The notes under the pieces: model-generated
Told to the model about the DNA's origin: nothing
The model's input: the letters and a program-made list of their open reading frames with translations, nothing else
The model's database searches: none
Made by a program: the position numbers and the translations under genes
Shown: positions 42,632 to 51,385 of the stretch, piece after piece
How positions within the stretch are numbered: the first letter of the stretch is position 1
How the letters are laid out: each line of letters opens with the position of its first letter
NCBI GenBank assembly: GCA_025060195.1
Contig: JANXCQ010000002.1
Span: forward strand, 121,969 to 185,968
Direction: 5' to 3'
From: Gemmatales bacterium
GTDB taxonomy: Bacteria > Planctomycetota > Planctomycetia > Gemmatales > HRBIN36
DNA length: 64,000 bases

Positions 42632-45600
42632 TTAGAAAGCATGTTGAAATCCGAGCCAGAACCAGATCGGCTCATCTTCACCCACGAGCCGGGCCACATC
42701 GAAACGCAGAGTGGTGCGCTCAATAAAGCTCAACCACGCTACATCCAGGCGCAGACCTACTCCCACGCTATGGGCGACGTTATCAACAATCCTTCCGTTC
42801 AGATAGATGGCGCCCACATCATAGAAAACGGCTCCGTAAACATGACTAAGGCGTGCAATGTTATCCGCTATACTAAATTGCCAGTCCTTATAAATCGGAA
42901 AGCGCCACTCTGCAGAGGCGAGCCAAAAGGCGCTACCTTCGCGGTCACTGCGCCCCAGTCCTCGTACGCGCAAAGAGCCTCCGAGCTGAAAATGCTGACC
43001 GTTATCGGGCCAGCCTGCCCCGCCTGCTAGCCGGAGCGCGATTCGCGTTTCCGATAAGTAGCCATAGCCCGCAGGAAAACTCCAAACATAACTGCCCTCC
43101 CCGAATACGCGGTGATACGTCTCCTCCGCACCTAAGATCGGCTGTCCATTTTCATAATAACCGTAAAAACGGTAGCCTGTGTCTGGGTCCCAATAAGGAG
43201 TGCGATAGTCCCGATAATACAGTATACCCCAGGCTGCCAAGTTATCGTACCGCTCGATGCCTGGAAGACGTCTAGGCCCTGCCCCAGCAAACTCATTCTC
43301 GAAGCGGCCATAAACCTCGACAAATTCAATGGGGTTCATATAAAAGCTCGGCGTATAAGTAAAAATATAGCGAGCAAACAACTTAGCTCGATCTTTTTCG
43401 AAATTCGACCAGTCCGTAGATAAACTCCGCACGTACTGCATACCCAGTTGTACGCGGGGTAAGGGAAAATGATCGCGAATAATGTCGAAACCAACCCGCC
43501 AATCCTGATCGTTCGGGTCATAGGCGAGGAAAACGCCACCGCGTAACGTCTGCAGCCGATAAAATCCCAACCGGAGGCCCATATAGGGCTGCTGCCCGAA
43601 GGCAGGGTCCATTAGTCCAGCCCAGGGGCCAAATGTCACGGCATAACCATCGTAGGGTACTGTCAAGTCGGTATCATCTAAGTTCGTGTAAAGAGGAGTG
43701 ATGCGCCAGCGAATCGGGGTGTGCCAATAGTTATTCACAGGATTGCGGTCGGGCAGGACCTGGTCTGGGTCGATAACCACATGCTGCGGTAATTTTTCTG
43801 TGTCCAAAGTAATGCGATAAGTGTTCGGTTCTACCAGTTCGACGCGCGCGGATATCTCAGGCAATTCATAGGTTTCTTGGTTAGGCTCAAGGGGTATTAT
43901 CATAGGTGGCAGATCACGATCATTAAAGCTGACTAAGAGTTTTGTCGGCTCGGTAAACTCGCCTCTTTGTTGGACCAGAATTTCCACCTGATAAGTGCAA
44001 TCTTGAAGCTTAGGCAGATATAGGCTGAAACGAGGACAAAGCACAGGCCAACTGAGGCCTGACTTAGTCACCGCCCAAACGCGAACCCACTTAATACACC
44101 AATCTGTCATGCCAACGCTATAAAGCCAGCGTTGAAAAAATGCTTCCCAGGACACCCCGGTATATGCTTCTAATTCGCGTCGAAAGTCGTTTATATGCAA
44201 AATGCGAAAGTAATACTTGCGATAAACTTGGCGAAGAAAATCGAGAAACGCTAACTCTCCCAATCTATCTTCCAACATGCCGAAGACTTTGGCGCCCCCG
44301 TCATAAGTCATGCTAAATAAAGTGACCACGTGGCCGAAATTGGGCAGTGGTTGGGCGATGGGAGTTAGCTCCTGCCGTGCTAAGGTGCCATAGAACCCAC
44401 TCAGGCGGTAATCGTTATAATACACGTTCGGGGCCCAACTTTTGGCCCACCCTGGCAGGTTGAGCAGGGCGAAATTCTTGCCATACTTGAGGGCCATACG
44501 CTTAGCTGTGAAGTAACTAACTAGCCCCTCATCCATCCAAGTTTCCGCATAACCATTTGTGCCCACAACGTTGTACCACCATTGGTGTAAGGTTTCATGG
44601 CTAATCAAGTGGTCGAGATAGCGTTCCGCAATATTCGGGATCATGAAAACGCGATGATCGATCTGGATAATGCCGCCATTTTCGTTGCCATTCCAGGGAA
44701 AGTAAGATTCGACAATGTCAAATTCTTCATAAGCATAGGGGCCGAACCAACGAATATAGATGGGGATCGCATCGCAGGCGAATTGTAAGGCCTTTCGCGC
44801 CCAGGATTCATGTTCAGGAAAGGCTAGCACGCGAACGCGGATTCCCTCTACTGTCGCACTATATTCCTGATAGCGGTTGCTGCATACTAGGCAAAAATCA
44901 CGAGCGGCAGGGCAGCGGATGATTACACGCTTATAACCGTCGTCAGTTGGTTCTTCAGCGACTATAGTTCCTGTGCTGGCAATGCGCTGGTCGGCGGGGA
45001 GGGTAACTTGCACCTCGTAAACCCCTGCTTCCTGATAAAATGGCTGATGCCAAGCAACGAAAGGAACCGGGTGCCAACCCGCTTCATCATAGTAGGCCAA
45101 AACCGGATACCAGTTTGTAAGCATAGTAACGCCACGATAGTGCCCCCACCGGCCTTGCATTTCAGGCAGGCTGAGAGTGTAATCTAAAACCACTGTGACG
45201 GCCTCGTGTTTCTGAACGGGTTTGGGCAAGGGGACGATTAGAGCGGTGGTTAGGTCCTCACGCCACTGAAACGCCAGGGGCTGGTCGCCCAGCCAGACAC
45301 GATGGACGGTGAGTCTTTGACCTTCGGCATCTAAAGCTTCTTTGTAGGGTGTGCGGAGTAATTCCAGGGTCTTGGCTAAGAGGGTTAGTTCCTTGCCTTC
45401 GGCCTTATAACGTGGATAGACATTGAAGACAAGTTCCGAGGCGGGCCGATTATGACGGTTGATAAAGGTCACCTGCTGGCGCACATATACGTTGCGACTT
45501 TTGATGTCTAAGAAAACGTTGAAATGATAACGGGGCAGCCATTCGGGAATAGCATAGGGAGAGCGCTCGCCGCTCAAGTCTTCAGCTTGTTTCTCCGCTA

Positions 45601-45823
45601 CGGGTGGTTGTGCATAGAGGGGCGAGCAACAGAATTGGAGCCAGAAATAATAAGCGCTGGATAGGACCGTAAGGACAATTCCGTGGATCAGAGCTTCAGG
45701 AGGACTAAGAGCGCAGACTTTAGGCGCCGGCCCAGGATGAGGCTCGACATAATCGCCAGATGGTGCCTTGCTATGAGTGAAGGACAAATATCTGGTGCTG
45801 AGACGAATGGTGCTACCGAGCAT
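42632..45823 (-). CDS. M1-type metallopeptidase fused to an Omp85-like outer-membrane barrel
   Basis: 1063 aa from ATG 45823 (a TTG 54 nt earlier is a weaker choice; the true start is uncertain). A hydrophobic export segment ends near the sequence SPLYAQPP. Residues about 100-500 are an M1 aminopeptidase-like domain: NENGGIIQID occupies the GAMEN position, then HETLHQWWYNVVG carries the HExxH zinc motif, with the third ligand Glu in WMDEGLVSYF. A middle beta-sandwich follows. The last 350 residues have BamA/TamA features: YGYLSETRIALRLAGGAGW, SLRVRGLG, WLASAEWRFPI, FYDVGAIYL, HSVGVGLRLDVAW and a terminal Phe. So a peptidase would sit on a barrel in the outer membrane. Both halves are read from sequence; the fusion's function is unknown. 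Confidence 0.8.
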   Translation of the reverse strand: MLGSTIRLSTRYLSFTHSKAPSGDYVEPHPGPAPKVCALSPPEALIHGIVLTVLSSAYYFWLQFCCSPLYAQPPVAEKQAEDLSGERSPYAIPEWLPRYHFNVFLDIKSRNVYVRQQVTFINRHNRPASELVFNVYPRYKAEGKELTLLAKTLELLRTPYKEALDAEGQRLTVHRVWLGDQPLAFQWREDLTTALIVPLPKPVQKHEAVTVVLDYTLSLPEMQGRWGHYRGVTMLTNWYPVLAYYDEAGWHPVPFVAWHQPFYQEAGVYEVQVTLPADQRIASTGTIVAEEPTDDGYKRVIIRCPAARDFCLVCSNRYQEYSATVEGIRVRVLAFPEHESWARKALQFACDAIPIYIRWFGPYAYEEFDIVESYFPWNGNENGGIIQIDHRVFMIPNIAERYLDHLISHETLHQWWYNVVGTNGYAETWMDEGLVSYFTAKRMALKYGKNFALLNLPGWAKSWAPNVYYNDYRLSGFYGTLARQELTPIAQPLPNFGHVVTLFSMTYDGGAKVFGMLEDRLGELAFLDFLRQVYRKYYFRILHINDFRRELEAYTGVSWEAFFQRWLYSVGMTDWCIKWVRVWAVTKSGLSWPVLCPRFSLYLPKLQDCTYQVEILVQQRGEFTEPTKLLVSFNDRDLPPMIIPLEPNQETYELPEISARVELVEPNTYRITLDTEKLPQHVVIDPDQVLPDRNPVNNYWHTPIRWRITPLYTNLDDTDLTVPYDGYAVTFGPWAGLMDPAFGQQPYMGLRLGFYRLQTLRGGVFLAYDPNDQDWRVGFDIIRDHFPLPRVQLGMQYVRSLSTDWSNFEKDRAKLFARYIFTYTPSFYMNPIEFVEVYGRFENEFAGAGPRRLPGIERYDNLAAWGILYYRDYRTPYWDPDTGYRFYGYYENGQPILGAEETYHRVFGEGSYVWSFPAGYGYLSETRIALRLAGGAGWPDNGQHFQLGGSLRVRGLGRSDREGSAFWLASAEWRFPIYKDWQFSIADNIARLSHVYGAVFYDVGAIYLNGRIVDNVAHSVGVGLRLDVAWLSFIERTTLRFDVARLVGEDEPIWFWLGFQHAF

Positions 45824-45938
45824 CGGCGCAATAGCCGTGTCTGGAGCAGTTCGGCAGCGTCCCGGTGGAACCGGCAATATACCCGTTGCGGAGAGAGCGT
45901 CAACTGGAATCCAGGTGGGAGCTAATAGCGCAGGCTAA

Positions 45939-47012
45939 TTAGGAAGCGATCAGCACGGCTTCCTCGGAGGTGATGAGCGGAGTAATCACGGTGCAGTTGC
46001 GGCCTCGCGACTTGGCTTGCTGCAGGGCGGCAGCCGCGTGGTAAATCAAGTTTTCCGCAGACACGGTTACGTCGTGCCCTACCGCAGTGAAACCCAGGCT
46101 CACCGTGAAGCGAATTTCTTGACCGTCATAATAAACACAAGTATCTTGCAAAGTGGTGCGTATCCGCTCGGCCAAGATGTAAGCGCCTTCGGCTTCGGTA
46201 ACAGGAGCGATGATAAGGAATTCTTCGCCTCCCCAGCGACCGACTGTGTCGGTAGCGCGAATACAGTTGGTCAAGGTGCGGGCCAGGGTAATTAGCACTT
46301 GATCACCGCCGGTGTGCAAATACCGGCTATTGATGCTGCGGAAATGATCGACATCTAGCATGCCGAGTGCCATCGGGCTGGGATAGCGAGAACGTCGCCG
46401 CAATTCGGCCTGAAGAATTTGCTCTAAGGCGCGGCGGTTCGGCAAGCCCGTAAGTTCATCGGTGAGGGCCAGTTTTTCAAGCATGGCGTTGGTTTGTTGC
46501 AACTGACGGTTGGTCGCTTCGAGCCTGCGATTGGCCTCTTCTAACTCTTCAGTACGCTGGCGTACTCGTTTCTCTAACTCGCAAATGAGTTCGTGATTTT
46601 GCTGAAGCAATTGCTCGTGACTGCGTTCTAAGGCTACAACTCGAGCGGCATCGCGTACGGCCTGGCGCAGTTCTTCCGGTTGCCACGGTTTTAACAAGTA
46701 GCGAAAGACCTGACAACGGTTGATCGCATGGAGGACGTCCTCGATCTCGGCGTAGCCGCTGACTAGGATACGCACTGTTTTAGGCGCATGGTTTCTCACC
46801 CAATCCATGAGTTCCAACCCCGAACGTCCTGGCATTTTGACATCGCTGACGAGGATGTGAATTTCCCCCTGGGCAAACAGCTTGATGGCCTCGTCTGTAT
46901 TGTTGGCCAATAAGACGGTGAATTCGTCTTTTAGCATGGCGCTAATGGTGCTTAGCACTAACGGATCGTCATCTACGACCAGGACTACCAAGGGTTCGCG
47001 GCCGTCGTTCAC
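45939..47012 (-). CDS. Response regulator with diguanylate cyclase (GGDEF) domain
   Basis: 357 aa. The start is GTG at 47012, which has GGAGG seven nt upstream; a TTG at 47030 is less likely. The receiver domain (about 1-120) shows VVLVVDDDPLVLSTI, phospho-Asp in ILVSDVKMPGRSGL, and YLLKPWQ. A Gln/Glu-rich coiled coil (about 130-185) links to the GGDEF domain: TDELTGLPNRRALEQI, LDVDHFRSIN and WGGEEFLIIAP. The GGEEF active site is intact, so it should make cyclic di-GMP. There is no obvious RxxD inhibitory site. It is transcribed divergently from the Gfo/Idh gene and lies upstream of the M1-barrel gene on the same strand. Confidence 0.95.
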   Translation of the reverse strand: MNDGREPLVVLVVDDDPLVLSTISAMLKDEFTVLLANNTDEAIKLFAQGEIHILVSDVKMPGRSGLELMDWVRNHAPKTVRILVSGYAEIEDVLHAINRCQVFRYLLKPWQPEELRQAVRDAARVVALERSHEQLLQQNHELICELEKRVRQRTEELEEANRRLEATNRQLQQTNAMLEKLALTDELTGLPNRRALEQILQAELRRRSRYPSPMALGMLDVDHFRSINSRYLHTGGDQVLITLARTLTNCIRATDTVGRWGGEEFLIIAPVTEAEGAYILAERIRTTLQDTCVYYDGQEIRFTVSLGFTAVGHDVTVSAENLIYHAAAALQQAKSRGRNCTVITPLITSEEAVLIAS

Positions 47013-47413
47013 TGAGGCCTCCTCACTCAAGGTGAGTAGCAGAATTGCCGTTGCTAAAAGCTCAAGCTAGTTATCGGCGCTTGATTTCACGTTGAATCCA
47101 CCAGGGGAAACTGAACAGGCTTGGGAACGCCGCCGCCAGTCCCCGCGTCTATCACACCGTATGTTTGTTGGGGATAATATCTGCTTCTACCCTGAATATA
47201 ACATACGCGGCATGATTTGCAAAATCGTTATGTTCGGGATTCTCGGATTAATCTTTGTTAGATTCTGCTGAGAAAGAAACTTTTAGGGCGCAAGCTATAG
47301 CTTGCCGTTTGGCAGGGAGGCGACGATGATAGTTTCTTATCGCAGCCTCTCTATGCTAGAAATGAAGGTACTCGAGGATGACGCAAGAGGGCTCAGCGAC
47401 AGGAGGGTGGGCT
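47013..47413. other. Gap between divergent REC-GGDEF and Gfo/Idh genes
   Basis: Probably a shared promoter region. It is AT-rich between about 47160 and 47290. An inverted repeat CGTATGTT (47158-47165) and AACATACG (47200-47207) with a 34-nt spacer could be an operator or RNA structure. No gene seen. Confidence 0.4.
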
Positions 47414-48649
47414 ATGGGAAAGCGTGAAGTATCGCGGCGGCAATTTCTGGGCCAAGCGGGAGGGGCAGCGCTCGGTCTGACGGCATTTTCTTACAGCCGT
47501 GTCTTGGGCGCAAATGAACGCGTGATTATGGGGCTGATTGGCTCGGGAGGGCGTGGACGCGGGCTGATGCAACTTTTCCAGAAGGCCAAGACGTGTCCTG
47601 TGGAATTCGCAGGCGTGTGTGATGTTTATGAGGCCCATTTAGCGGCGGGGATGCAGCTGGCCGGACCAAGGGCTAAAAACTATGAAGATTACCGCGAATT
47701 ACTGGCCCATCGGGACATTCAGGCGGTCATTATTGCTACGCCGGATCATTGGCATCACCGCCAGTTGCTCGATGCGTTGTCCGCAGGTAAGGATGTGTAC
47801 CTGGAGAAGCCAATGTCGTGGAGCATCGAGCAAGGAATGGAGATGGTAGCGGCCACGCGGCGCACCAAGCAGATTGTGCAAGTGGGGATGCAGCGGCGTA
47901 GTGCGCCGTTGGTGTTAGAGGCTTTGCAGATTGTTCGGGAAGGCACACTCGGAGAAGTGAACCTGGTCCGCGCCCAATGGTTTTGGAATATGGCGCCGTT
48001 AGCTAAAGACCGGCAACTCAAGGGGCGATTGAATTGGCGGCAGTTTTGCGGACCTGCGGGGCCTCAGCCCCTGGATCGCGGTGAGTATAAAAACGTGTCG
48101 TTTCTCAATTGGCGCTACTTCTGGGCGTTTTCCGGGGGCAATATGACCGATCAAGGGACGCACTTGCTGGATGTTATCCAATGGTTCCTGAACGATGGGC
48201 AGCCGCCGCGTTCCGCTGTCTGCTACGGTCAGGTCTATCGCTTACAACCCAGTGAAACGCCCGATACTTTCTGCGCGGTCTTTGAATATCCGAAATTTAT
48301 TGCCACTTGGACGCTGGCGTACACGAATAGCTACCAGGACGGTTGGAAAATTATCTTCCAGGGTAATAAGGCGACGTTGGAACTAGATAACGACGGTTAT
48401 CGCGTGTATCCCGATCCTGGTCGAGGTGGCAAACCGTTAGCCGCATCGCATCAGAAGCAAGGCAGCCTGCCCAGCGAGCCGCACGTGGAGAATTTCCTGG
48501 AATGCGTGCACAGTCGCCGGCAACCGAATGCGCCAGTGGAAGTGGGGCATAACGCCGTGGTGGGGCCGCACTTGGCTAACCTGGCTTATCGCAATGCGAC
48601 GCGGGCAGTCTTGCAACCCGATGGTAAAGTCGCTTTCCTGCGAAGCTGA
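47414..48649 (+). CDS. Tat-exported Gfo/Idh/MocA family oxidoreductase
   Basis: 411 aa. ATG 47414 has AGGAGG upstream. A twin-arginine signal (SRRQFLGQAGGAALGLTAFS) precedes the Rossmann domain (VIMGLIGSGGRGRGLMQLF). The dehydrogenase hallmark EKPMSW (Lys of the EKP motif) follows at about 145-150. Later segments such as MTDQGTHLLDVIQWFL carry the catalytic-type His/Asp region. Members of this group use NAD(P) to oxidise or reduce sugars, and planctomycetes have dozens of Tat-exported copies. The preceding gap holds no partner gene, so the substrate is unknown. Confidence 0.92.
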   Translation: MGKREVSRRQFLGQAGGAALGLTAFSYSRVLGANERVIMGLIGSGGRGRGLMQLFQKAKTCPVEFAGVCDVYEAHLAAGMQLAGPRAKNYEDYRELLAHRDIQAVIIATPDHWHHRQLLDALSAGKDVYLEKPMSWSIEQGMEMVAATRRTKQIVQVGMQRRSAPLVLEALQIVREGTLGEVNLVRAQWFWNMAPLAKDRQLKGRLNWRQFCGPAGPQPLDRGEYKNVSFLNWRYFWAFSGGNMTDQGTHLLDVIQWFLNDGQPPRSAVCYGQVYRLQPSETPDTFCAVFEYPKFIATWTLAYTNSYQDGWKIIFQGNKATLELDNDGYRVYPDPGRGGKPLAASHQKQGSLPSEPHVENFLECVHSRRQPNAPVEVGHNAVVGPHLANLAYRNATRAVLQPDGKVAFLRS

Positions 48650-48660
48650 GAGACGACTGA

Positions 48661-49113
48661 CTAACGGCCTTTGCTATCAGGTTGCTTAGACTGACCCTTT
48701 ACTGCTCCATGGACGTAAACGGTAAATTCGCGTAGGCCCATGTCGTGTAAGTAAAAGTGCAGTTGTCCTGCTAGCTCACCTTCCCGTTCATATGCCTCGA
48801 CGATGCAGGGCACGCGCGCTGTCTGCCCAGGTGCGATGGCCAGGGTCTCCCAATGCTTCACACGGAAGCGACAGTTGCGGTTTCAGCAGTGCCCCACGCC
48901 GACCAAACGCACCGTATGCCAAGTCGGATTAGTGATGTAAACGTCCACTTCGGCTTTCTTGCGTGGCGTTACTTGTCCAATATCAATGGTTTCTGGTTCG
49001 ACACGGGCACCAGGGGCATCCCGGTCTCGAAAATATAGCACGGCCCCCGCTGCCAGTCCGCTCATGCCGAGTAGTAGGCACACGAACGCGATAAAGTCAG
49101 CTAACTTGCTCAT
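48661..49113 (-). CDS. DUF1573-like membrane protein interrupted by an in-frame TGA (Sec or pseudogene)
   Basis: A single reading frame runs from ATG 49113 (MSKLADFIAFVCLLLGMSGL...) to the stop at 48661, 150 codons, but codon 77 is TGA (48885-48883). The N-terminus is one membrane helix; the rest matches DUF1573, with VEPETIDIGQVTPRKKAEVD, then an immunoglobulin-like fold ending in GLREFTVYVHGAVKG. The TGA falls exactly where family members carry a Cys motif: here the text reads GVGHC-TGA-NRNCRF. A 5-bp hairpin, GCTTC/GAAGC with loop CGTGT, lies 13 nt downstream of the TGA (48869-48855). Alternatives are a genuine selenocysteine, a point nonsense mutation, or two separate ORFs (48883-49113 and a GTG-started 48661-48861). 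The hairpin fits bacterial SECIS spacing but is weak evidence alone. Confidence 0.55.
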
Positions 49114-49387
49114 GGTGTTACCCTCCCGCGTTTTTTAGAAAGGACATGGCCCGTGCCCTAGAGTTGCACTGTTAGATAAGAATATTTTCACCATAAGCTC
49201 CCATGACGTCCACCTTAGGAGAAAAACCTATCGCCCTTGACCTGTGAACTGTGTTGAAGCCCGCGAAGTGGCGAAGGTGGTAAACGTCGTTAGTCATAAT
49301 GCTATATAAAATAAGTGCTTCTGAGGCTCGCTCCGCTGTATCGAAAATGAGCTTGCTGCGTCCTTGCGATAAGTCAGGAAGACCACA

Positions 49388-50713
49388 ATGGCTTCCCTGA
49401 TCGAGCCGAGAACTCTGAAAGGTTTTCGCGATTATCCGCCTGACCTGCAACTGCCGCGGGAGGAGATCCTGGACAAGGCCAGGCGGGTCTATCGCTCCTA
49501 CGGTTATTTGCCTATGGATACGCCCGCGTTAGAATATGCGGAGATTTTGTTGGGCAAGGGGGGAGAAGAGACAGATAAGCAACTGTATCGGTTCCGTGAC
49601 CATGGGGGTAGGGATGTCGCGTTACGTTTCGACCTGACCGTGCCGTTTGCCCGCTTTGCCGCGGAGCATATTCACCGTTTCGGCACACCATTCAAACGCT
49701 ACCATATTGGTCCGGTTTGGCGTGGAGAGAATCCGCAGCGCGGACGGTATCGTGAGTTCGTTCAGTGCGATTTCGATACCATCGGAACGACCTCGAACGC
49801 GGCGGATATCGAGGTGGTGTTTGTGATTTACGATTTACTCCGCGCCCTGGGTTTGGAGCGCTTTCATATTCATGTCAACCATCGCTTGGTGCTGAACGGT
49901 TTGCTGGAAGAGTTAGGCTTGGCTGACCGCGCGGTGTCAGTGTTGCGAGCGCTCGATAAATATGGCAAGGTGGGCCGACAGGGAGTTGAGCAAGAATTAC
50001 GCACTCATGTGGGCTTGGAAGCGACCCAGGCACAACGGATTCTGGATTTAGCCGAGATCCGAGGCACACCTGCGGAGATTCTCGAACGGGTGCAGTTAAC
50101 GCTCGGAAACAATGCTAAAGCAGCGCAGGGCTTGGCATGCCTGCGGCAGTTGTATGACGTGACCCGCGCAGCGGGCTTGCCTGACGGAGTAGTGCAGTTC
50201 GATTTAGCCATCGCTCGCGGTTTGGATTATTACACGGGCACCGTGTATGAGACGTTTTTGACAGATTTACCCGGCATCGGCAGCGTGTGTTCCGGGGGAC
50301 GGTATGACAACTTGGCGAGCCTCTATACGAAACAAGTGCTGCCCGGGGTCGGTGCGTCGCTGGGAGTAGATCGCCTCTTAGCCGCGATGCAGGAACTGAA
50401 TTTGGTGCCTGCCAGTTATGCCACAGCACCGGTGCTGATTGTCTTTTTCGTGCCCGATAAGCTGGCCGTGTACATGGAACTGGCTACACGATTACGCCGC
50501 GCTGGCATGGGAGCGGAAGTTTACCCCGAAGCGAAGAAACTTCGCGACCAATTGAGCTATGCTAATAAGCGGGGCCATCGCGTGGCCATTATTGGCGGCG
50601 AGGAAGAACTGGCGCAAGGCGTCTGGCAGGTCAAGGATTTGCGAGGCCAAATTCAGCAAACTGTTGCCGATGCGGAGATCTCCGATGCCGTTCGCCGCAT
50701 TCTGCTTGGCTGA
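49388..50713 (+). CDS. hisS: Histidyl-tRNA synthetase
   Basis: 441-aa class II aminoacyl-tRNA synthetase. Motif 1 region LKGFRDYPPDLQLPREEILDK opens the protein. Further landmarks are FDLTVPFARFAAEHI, the GPVWRGENPQRGRYREFVQCDFD motif 2, the His-binding LDYYTGTVYE and GGRYDNL (motif 3 area), and the C-terminal anticodon-binding domain (VLIVFFVPDKLA through REQLSYANKRGHRVAII-type text). ATG 49388 begins directly at the conserved N-terminus. The gap before it (about 270 bp) shows no T-box-like leader that I can recognise. The gene is transcribed alone. Confidence 0.97.
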   Translation: MASLIEPRTLKGFRDYPPDLQLPREEILDKARRVYRSYGYLPMDTPALEYAEILLGKGGEETDKQLYRFRDHGGRDVALRFDLTVPFARFAAEHIHRFGTPFKRYHIGPVWRGENPQRGRYREFVQCDFDTIGTTSNAADIEVVFVIYDLLRALGLERFHIHVNHRLVLNGLLEELGLADRAVSVLRALDKYGKVGRQGVEQELRTHVGLEATQAQRILDLAEIRGTPAEILERVQLTLGNNAKAAQGLACLRQLYDVTRAAGLPDGVVQFDLAIARGLDYYTGTVYETFLTDLPGIGSVCSGGRYDNLASLYTKQVLPGVGASLGVDRLLAAMQELNLVPASYATAPVLIVFFVPDKLAVYMELATRLRRAGMGAEVYPEAKKLRDQLSYANKRGHRVAIIGGEEELAQGVWQVKDLRGQIQQTVADAEISDAVRRILLG

Positions 50714-50724
50714 AACGGGAATGG

Positions 50725-51357
50725 TCACTCCTTTGGTCGGGAAAACGGGATTGGGCCAAAGGGAAACTCTTCTCCATGGGGTCGAGGCGCCGAGCCACCC
50801 GGAGGAATACGCCGATAGCGGTAGTAACGCCAGATAAAACTGGCGTCGGGATCAAAGACGTACGTCTCTTCCTCAGCGGGATCGGCGCGGCTGAGATTTT
50901 GGCGACTAGCGCGGTGCATAACAGCTAGCCAAAGGCGGTCTGGTTGTCCTATAGTTATGCCCTGTTGCGGCTCATAATTGAGAAAGTTCTGGTGGATGGG
51001 CAACGTTTGCCAGATACAGAAGATCAAACCCGCCAGGGCGTAGCCTGCCAATAAGCCGAAGAACGCTCCGCCCCCGCGGTCGAGCCAGAGCGGAAAGAAG
51101 ATGTCGTGGCGAACGAGCCAGCGACGGGCACCTCGCAAGGCTACTAGTGCCAGGCAAAACAAACCGGTCAGTGCTACCCCATCTGCGAAATGACCCAACA
51201 AGGGATCGAGCCAATCGGCCAGTGGTTCGAAGACCCAGAAGGCGAAGAACCCCGCCAGCCACACCGATAACCACATCGCCGCAGCTAGGAAAACCCCTTG
51301 GCTGGCAAACAGGGCTGCGGTCAGTGCCATCAGTGCCAGGGTGAGCAACTCCAGCAT
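50725..51357 (-). CDS. CvpA-like membrane protein
   Basis: 210 aa with four or more hydrophobic helices in the first 130 residues (LLTLALMALTAALFASQGVF, WLSVWLAGFFAFWVF, VALTGLFCLALVALRG, GGGAFFGLLAGYALAGLIFC). The LDRGGGAFFGLLAGY segment is the family hallmark. CvpA proteins are linked to purine/colicin V effects in E. coli, but a planctomycete role is unknown. The C-terminal tail is polar and cytoplasmic or periplasmic. It starts 28 bp before the GspE-like gene in transcript order downstream, so the two likely share a transcript (GspE-like first). Confidence 0.75.
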   Translation of the reverse strand: MLELLTLALMALTAALFASQGVFLAAAMWLSVWLAGFFAFWVFEPLADWLDPLLGHFADGVALTGLFCLALVALRGARRWLVRHDIFFPLWLDRGGGAFFGLLAGYALAGLIFCIWQTLPIHQNFLNYEPQQGITIGQPDRLWLAVMHRASRQNLSRADPAEEETYVFDPDASFIWRYYRYRRIPPGGSAPRPHGEEFPFGPIPFSRPKE

Positions 51358-51385
51358 GGTTTGCTCCGAAGTCTCAGGGCATGCT

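Noticed and set aside
42605..43030. 141-codon plus-strand frame
   Set aside because: Antisense of the M1-barrel gene's 3' part.
49114..49387. T-box leader before hisS
   Set aside because: No T-box consensus, specifier loop or antiterminator hairpin could be found.
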